DNA of 64,000 nt, taken from Marsupella aquatica (taxonomy: Eukaryota > Marchantiophyta). Under the pieces are notes generated by a model, which was not told where the DNA came from, made no database searches, and was given only the letters and a program-made list of their open reading frames with translations. Below are positions 58,452-64,000 of this stretch, in pieces (the stretch's first letter is position 1; the number at the start of each line of letters is the position of its first letter). The DNA is taken from positions 6,634,001 to 6,698,000 of the forward strand of contig OZ316898.1 of assembly GCA_973895155.1 (NCBI GenBank), written 5' to 3'. Both the position numbers and the translations under genes were made by a program.

Positions 58452-58856
58452 ATGGGGGAACCTGGTCTGGAGAGCTTCAGATATCTATGCCCAATATTTG
58501 ACGTTTTGGACAGAAGCCAAGATGGTCTACTGGCGGGATATTCTGTATTTGTTGAAAGACTACTACCTGGACTTCCAGATTTCATTGTCGCGGAATTGAT
58601 ATGGCCTCGCATCAAGGAGTCCTTGAATTCCTCGGCTAATGCAGGAAATTTCTCAATAAAGGAATTGGATGAGTTTGTAGGACTATCTTCGGTATGTCAC
58701 AGATGGCGCCACCTTGTTGGGAATACCTATCTTCTGGGTGTAATCAAGTTGAGTTTATTAGATTTGGCTTTCCCAGGAAATCCTAGTAAACCGATCCAAA
58801 ATGAGTCTCTCTCATCGACAGTTCAAAGTTTCTTCCAGAAATACCCAAAGAATTAA
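58452..58856 (+). CDS. F-box-like ORF, 134 aa
   Basis: Start chosen at ATG 58452 (MGEPGLESF); the open codons upstream belong to the repeat array. Residues about 30-95 have an F-box-like layout: LPGLPDFIVAELIWPRIKES, then LDEFVGLSSVCHRWRHLVGN, i.e. a PDxxV..IWP helix and an LSSVxxxWRxLV helix. F-box proteins are substrate adaptors of SCF ubiquitin ligases; this assignment is by motif only. The C-terminus is probably truncated: another frame continues from 58801 to 59004 (ELFTKTYDALHPLEKWKF) and may be the true continuation after a frameshift. Confidence 0.5.
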   Translation: MGEPGLESFRYLCPIFDVLDRSQDGLLAGYSVFVERLLPGLPDFIVAELIWPRIKESLNSSANAGNFSIKELDEFVGLSSVCHRWRHLVGNTYLLGVIKLSLLDLAFPGNPSKPIQNESLSSTVQSFFQKYPKN

Positions 58857-59004
58857 ATTCATGGGGTCAATGTCCAGAGATCTAAGGGAACTCTTCACGA
58901 AGACTTACGATGCTCTTCACCCTCTTGAAAAATGGAAATTTACAGTCAGATGCCACGAAGTTGGATACCTTGAGGGTGACATCTACGCTTTTAAGGAATT
59001 CTAG
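58857..59004 (+). pseudogene. Possible continuation of the F-box-like ORF
   Basis: A frame open from 58801 overlaps the previous ORF's end and stops at 59002-59004 (GYLEGDIYAFKEF). It has no motif. It is followed at once by a CGCG-type inverted repeat remnant (ACGTGACCAAGCGCGT at about 59013). Confidence 0.3.
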
Positions 59005-59068
59005 TTAACTTACGTGACCAAGCGCGTCGTATGTCTTCTAACAATGTTTTGTATATGATAAAAGCAGG

Positions 59069-59580
59069 ATGAGCCAACTTTTGAATGAGGCTCGAGATTT
59101 CCTTTCATCTCATGAAAGGAAACAAAAAACAATATGGGATACGCTGGATGAAACCTCCTCTAGTCTCATTGGAGGAATACCAGATGTTTTGGTCATTTCA
59201 AACATTTGGCCAATACTCTACAAACACTTTATTTCAATTGAAGAATTTATACGAAGGCGTATCTGCAGCAAAATATAATGCTTATCGATTTCGATGCATT
59301 TTATGCTTGTTTAGATCCTGTTGTTGGATCATTATTTCCGCCCAAATATTTTGGGTCGGTCGACGACAGTTTCCTGGTTAACTTGCTGATTCCGTATCTT
59401 AGCAAGCTAGCAAAATCTTGTGAGCCGCTTGTCATTGCCAATGGAAGAGATTATCCTGATTGGTCAGTTAAATCTATTTTTAGAGATTATGATTATAATC
59501 ATACTATATGGGAAGACCCTGTGATTCAGAGGCATGGAGATAGATATCTAGTAGAGCAATTTAACAGACGCCCAATTTAG
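59069..59580 (+). pseudogene. Second IWP-motif ORF with a frame change
   Basis: From ATG 59069 the protein has GIPDVLVISNIWPILYKHF near residues 36-54, the same G(L/I)PDxxVxxxIWPxx pattern as the ORF at 58452. The frame stops at 59276-59278, overlapping an ATG at 59278 that opens 100 codons to 59580 (MLIDFDAFYACLDPVVGS ... DYPDWSVKSIFRDYDYNHTIWEDP). The overlapping stop/start is best read as a frameshift in one gene or an unrecognised intron. Function unknown. Confidence 0.4.
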
Positions 59581-61115
59581 GACGCTTCCGAAATAATAGT
59601 CGGCATGAGATCAGATTAATTTGTATTGTCGTTCTAGAAACGATTTGTAATCTCCCTATATACTGGTTATCATATATAAAGGATCTCAGAGATTTATTTC
59701 TCTTTTGTTATTATTTGCATGAGCATGTCTCTTGGTCCCGTCAAGTTGGAGTGCGTCAAAAATCTTAGTTGCAGTCATTTTCAGGGTTTCACGCGCAATG
59801 ACGCGTCATGTCGCCCCCTTTTCATATTAAAATAATAATATTTAGTGATTTTCGGAATTTCCAAAGTTCGGTTTTCCTTAAATTGGGGTTAGGTTGCAAG
59901 CAACGCCTATGGCGCCGCTTGCCCCAGCAAATGCCTATGAGGTCGCTTTGGCCAAAAAAAAAGGCAAAAGAATAAGCAATGAGAGGAGAATAGAAGAGAA
60001 GAGAAGAGAATCAGGAGAATGAACTAAGAGACTCTCCCTTTTATGCTAACATCTCTTAGTTCCTAATTAATGTCACAACTAACTTCATTAGCTACTAATT
60101 AATATCACACCTAACCTAATTAAAAGCACACCCACCCATTCTTCTAGAATTACTCAAATAATAAAAATCTATGTTGAAAAATGAGTGAGAAGTCTACAAA
60201 AGGAATAAAAGCACATTTTTTTGTTTTGATGTTGACCCCCCTCTTGCAAGAAAAAGGAACGATTTATAAAACCTGAAATCTCTCCATTCTTTGTCTTTTT
60301 TGTTCCTCCCCTTAAAAGACCCTTAAACCATATATCGCTCCCCACTTCTAAGATAGAATATAGGGGTTAGCTAGTTTGATACACTAACTAGTATTTGCCC
60401 CCTCTAGCAAGAAAAATATATAAACAAAGACCATTTTGAAAATCTCTCCCTTAAATACCCTTAAACCTCTCAACAATTAAAGAAAAAATTCTTTAAACCC
60501 TTTTTATTTCTCCCCTTAAAGTAATCCTCCATCCGGGCCAAAAAATAAAAATGTCTCTTTTTGTCTTTTTTATTTTCCCCTTCTTTAAAATACCCTTGAT
60601 TCTCTATCTGTTTTAATTCTCAAAGAAAATAAAATAATGAGATGAACCATGGGGCATGCTCCTTACTCATCGTTTTTTCTAAACAAAAAAGAAGCCCCCT
60701 TTAAAAATCTTTTCGAGTTGACCAATTTCACCCAAAAACAAAAAGGAATCCCCTTTAAGAGTCGTACTTTTTCAAGGTGACTTTGGTCCCAAAGGGAAAT
60801 ATATAAAAGCATTAAGAAATTGTAATAACTAAAAGACAAAAGCATTAAATGGTGAGAGAATATTGAGGGGGGAGCATTTAATGTACTTTCATTTGTGTGT
60901 AATACAATATACAATATACACCCCAATACCCCATGGTTGAGTACTGTATACAAACCGAAGAGTCTTAGTGTGAATGAAAATAATCTGACCAAAATATATT
61001 TGTGTGCCTCTATACGTATGAGAAGAAAACTGTATGCTGAGAAAATTGTATGCAGAGAAAATACTTTGGAGGCATTTTTTGCACCCCGTCACATAACTGA
61101 ACTGAAAGTTCAACC
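59581..61115. other. AT-rich right arm of the insertion
   Basis: No gene recognised. Holds a CGCG-type motif (CACGCGCAATGACGCGT near 59790), a GGCGCCGC-containing segment at 59905-59940, an AGAGA run at 59980-60010, and long A/T-rich stretches with CCCCTC..GCAAGAAAAA repeated near 60240 and 60400. The minus-strand frame 60992-60663 lacks recognisable motifs. Confidence 0.5.
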
Positions 61116-61370
61116 AAAAATATCGTATACTCAACACAAAACCCGATGATATGCACCAACGATTGCTTGATCTATGATAAGATTCAGCACATGACTAGCT
61201 CTTTCATTACACAAAAGGAGGAACCAGTATTGTTACAAGACCTTTCTCTATAGTCACATCGAATGTTGGGCCATAAAGCATTGGGTCTTCGCTCCCATCA
61301 CAATAAGCACCTTGCTCTCTTCCCAGGATTTCTTCGTGAAGGTCCACAAAATCACCTTGCATTGAGCCTC
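61116..61370 (-). pseudogene. SPHK pseudogene B, exon 10 part
   Basis: Matches 33048-33304 of pseudogene A base for base apart from scattered changes. Includes the stop codon region (CTTTTGTGTAATG on the minus strand) and most of exon 10. Broken at AGCCTC by the 2.1 kb insertion. Confidence 0.9.
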
Positions 61371-63477
61371 TGTAATACAGTACATTAGTTAGAAATGATA
61401 AAAAAATTATAAATTTTGAACTTTTTCTAACTCAAAGGTGCAATATAGTTACCTTTTGTAACAATTTAGATCAACTGAACACTTTACCTAATGTTATGTT
61501 TCATCGGAGACTATTGCCTATATTGGACAAGGATCGTCAATATAAATCTTTGCTCTTTACATGCTACCAAGAAAGAAGACTGGACATCATTGGAGAAGCA
61601 ATGTAGACTAGAAGATTCAACAACCGGACTCCAAAGCACTTCTTCATCAAGAATGAGCTCTGTATACAATTATCACAATCAGTCGATCTCTTCTATTTTA
61701 GTTAAATAGCTAAAGTGGTCAAAAAAGTCTCATACTTTTTCAGGAGGTAGTAGTTACGTAGTAGAATCATCCCTAAAAGTTTCATCTCAAACTTACATGT
61801 GGTTTGAAAGTTAGAATTATTTTAGTTTTACTGTTTTTAGCCTAGCCGCGACTTTACCGACGCTTTCAAAAGCGTCCATTGTATTTTTGGACGCTTTGAG
61901 AAGCGTCCACCCAAGACCACGACGCTTTGAGAAGCATTCACATGAGAAGCGTCCACCCAAGACCACGACGCTTTGAGAAACGTCCACATGAGAAGTGATG
62001 CCTTGAGAAGCGTCTGTCCGTGTTCGACAGCAAAGGAGAGCCGACGCTTTTGGAAGCGTCCGCCAAGTATCAACGCCTGACAGAAGTGTCCGCACCCCAA
62101 AGGCGACATCGACACTGACGCTGACTGAAGCGTCCGCTACAGGCCCCAACTCTTTGCAAGGTGCCCACTTGAAAGCCAGAGACGGATGCTGCGACCTAAA
62201 CCTCAAAATTTCAGCCGATGCTTTGAAAAGTGTCCACAAAAGTTCCTTTGTAATTTGGACGTTTCGTGAAGCGTCCACCAAAATCCCGGTACTTAGAATT
62301 TTTTTTGGTTTTTCACTTCTTATAATAACTATGATACTTTTACCGATTTATTTGAAGCACTTAGAAATCTCAGGAAAGTCTGAAACTTTGCAAGCATAGA
62401 GATTATACGTAGTTGAGTACCCTGAAAACATTTCATCTCATTCTGACTTTTAGTTTAGAAGTTAAAATTCCGACAAGATCATTGTTTATTAGTTTTACTG
62501 CAAACATCGACGCTTCTCAAAGCGTTCGCTCAAACCTCGACGCTTTGAGAAGCATCCCCTACATTTTCGACACTTTTAGCAATGTCCATTCACTTTTCAA
62601 GGATGACTGTTATTAAGTTTATTCAAGATCCTTTAGATATGAAAAGGCATGTCCTTTCAGTATCTCAGTCTCCTTGGGTTCTTGCTAGCCTATATGAAGT
62701 AGAATTTGTGTCATTTTCAAATGTGAAGAAATAAAGTAAGTGCTTGTGGCATGTGCCGCAACATTGGAATCACCTTCTTCTCATTTCTTTGGTCTGAATG
62801 ATTGAGAGTTTAGATCATTGAAGTAAAATTACTTGTATGAAATTGAATCTCAGAAGTATGAGGGAACAGATTCCTTAAGTGATGACAACTCATTTTCTTG
62901 AGTTCTCGATGCATAGTTTTTGGCGTGACATTACTTGTGCACGGGATGCAAAGATTGTTACTCACCAATTACTTGTGACTTCAATTTGATCATAATGATG
63001 TTTATGATTCATGATGCAAAATACCGATTGGATGCAAAATTAATTAATTACTAATTTCTTCAGAATACCTTTGGAAGAAAAAGTTAAGACGTGTTGACGA
63101 CATTTTAATAATCATTCTAGTACAATAATCCATTCCAAAAATGTTCTTATGGATTTATCACCCAAATCACATTAAATGAAATATTGATGAAAAGTTATTT
63201 TGGTGTTTTCCAGACTTTCTCATGGTACCTCAAAATTTCATTGTGTTTTGTTATTTATTTTCATTTTATTAATTGTATTTACAATGTTCAACAAACATTC
63301 AAATCTATATCTTGCTAAATAATCATTGTAAAAGACTCAAACCTATGTTTTTGTTATCTTAGTCATTCATAAGACACTATTAAATGATAGAAAATTATTA
63401 CTTTATTGTTCTTCAATGGAATCAAATATCGAGTTTTGTACATTAAATATTGATTTATGTCCTTTGTGCAATACTAA
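61371..63477. mobile_element. 2.1 kb insertion rich in GACGCTT..AAGCGTC palindromes
   Basis: Interrupts pseudogene B: AGCCTC at 61365-61370 and again at 63478-63483, while pseudogene A has it once. No LTR, no clear terminal inverted repeat and no credible ORF were found, so it is a non-autonomous insertion of unknown class. Inverted-repeat motifs occupy 61859-62285 and 62508-62590; the rest is AT-rich. Confidence 0.7.
61859..62590. repeat. Clustered GACGCTT(N4)AAGCGTC hairpin motifs
   Basis: Good copies at 61859-61876 (GACGCTTTCAAAAGCGTC), 61889-61908 and 61921-61937, then about ten degenerate ones to 62285 and three more at 62508-62590. The minus-strand frame 62281-61817 is a translation of this array and not a credible gene. 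The layout resembles subterminal binding-site arrays of CACTA-type transposons. Confidence 0.8.
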
Positions 63478-64000
63478 AGCCTCCTTCTATCCCTCCTGGG
63501 GCCAGGCGAAAGGCCTTTTCATGAACTTCGGTCTCCTCTAGACCTATGATTGGATCTCCGATGTTCTCTGATCCTGCTGCTGGAATGTAGGCGAGGCTGC
63601 CACTATAGTACCAAAAGAGTTGAATATATGCCTCTCATTGACATATATTGGAATGAGGGTGGAAAACCTGTCTACACAAGTTTGACAGCCATATCTAGAA
63701 CATCAAAAGTTCATCCCACAGCTCTTTCAAACCCTCACCCTTTGCTTTGCTGATATAAGAAGTGATATGCACCTAATTTGAAAATCCAGGGCATTTTATG
63801 GCTAAGATTACTATCTTCATCAAAGCTAAGTGAGACTCTATCGTGTCATATGTAACTCCTTAAACTGTGTAATTTGTTGCAACTAATTGCCGTCCTGCCA
63901 GTTGTTACTAGGCGATCGTGTCAACAGACTAAAAACAAGAGTGCCGCAAAACACGCAAGGACTTTATCATATAGCTTTAGAAAACAGACTCTTTACCTGA
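63478..64000 (-). pseudogene. SPHK pseudogene B, exons 7-8 part, runs off the window
   Basis: Matches 33299-33798 of pseudogene A, including the exon 8 to exon 10 fusion. It keeps a segment of about 23 bases near 63895-63920 (GTTGTTACTAGGCGATC) that pseudogene A lacks but SPHK intron 7 has in similar form. The window ends at the intron 7 donor (TCAGGTAAAG on the minus strand). Confidence 0.92.

Larger units (their letters stand above)
46275..61115. mobile_element. 14.8 kb insertion with transposase-like gene, ORFs and palindrome arrays
   Basis: Unit 1 reads ...CTCTAATCTAAAAATATCG... without a break at 33048-33053. In unit 2 the left half of this stops after AAAAAT at 46274 and the right half begins with AAAAAT at 61116. 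This is an empty-site versus filled-site comparison with a possible 6-bp target duplication. Contents: a minus-strand DUF7869-type gene, a zinc-ribbon-like ORF, short ORFs with an IWP motif, two tandem arrays of ACGCG..CGCGT inverted repeats, a hexamer microsatellite and AT-rich ends. I found no long terminal inverted repeats or LTRs. The left end has a hairpin (GTGACCAAAG C ACTTTGGTCAC) within its first 25 bases. Nested or stepwise insertion remains possible. Confidence 0.6.

Noticed and set aside
61817-62281. 154-codon minus-strand frame with repeated KAS and FSKR words
   Set aside because: It is the hairpin array read as protein; the repeated residues follow the DNA palindrome.

Overview
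The window looks like nuclear DNA of a land plant, most likely a bryophyte (moss-like). The genes have GT-AG introns of about 160-1190 bases. There are plant-type TTTAGGG motifs, Ty1/copia elements, a plant sphingosine kinase and a large LRR-Roc-COR (ROCO) gene related to the TORNADO1 family. The organism call is inference; no sequence here names a species.

Three genes look sound. A 40S ribosomal protein eS10 gene (612-1178) has a 5' UTR intron. A ten-exon sphingosine kinase gene (14990-19551) splices in frame to 486 aa. A single-exon LRR-Roc-COR gene lies on the minus strand (40588-35045, 1847 aa). A small two-exon gene of unknown function (4691-5234) is plausible.

Layout. Positions 1-14900 hold eS10, the small gene, several short tandem repeats, a deleted minus-strand copia element (5914-8219) and a decayed gag (11456-12053). 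Positions 14990-20720 are the sphingosine kinase locus and its 3' flank. Positions 22893-30734 are a decayed minus-strand ROCO gene split by a nearly intact copia element (23382-28352, 5-bp target duplication). Positions 29215-33053 recur almost identically at 42500-46274, on either side of the intact ROCO gene. Both copies lead into a rearranged sphingosine kinase pseudogene (33054-34500, and 61116 to the window end). The simplest reading is a 13.3 kb tandem duplication carrying ROCO and sphingosine kinase sequence.

The second unit is interrupted twice. A 14.8 kb insertion (46275-61115) can be defined because the other unit keeps the empty site. It holds a DUF7869-type transposase-like gene, several short ORFs (one zinc-ribbon-like, two sharing an F-box-like PD..V..IWP motif), and two tandem arrays built around ACGCG...CGCGT inverted repeats. 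A 2.1 kb insertion (61371-63477) is rich in a different palindrome, GACGCTT...AAGCGTC. The 14.8 kb insertion is the best candidate for an undescribed mobile system.

Both copia elements have primer-binding sites matching tRNA anticodon loops (initiator Met; Ile with inosine at the wobble position) rather than tRNA 3' ends, which points to half-tRNA priming as in Drosophila copia.
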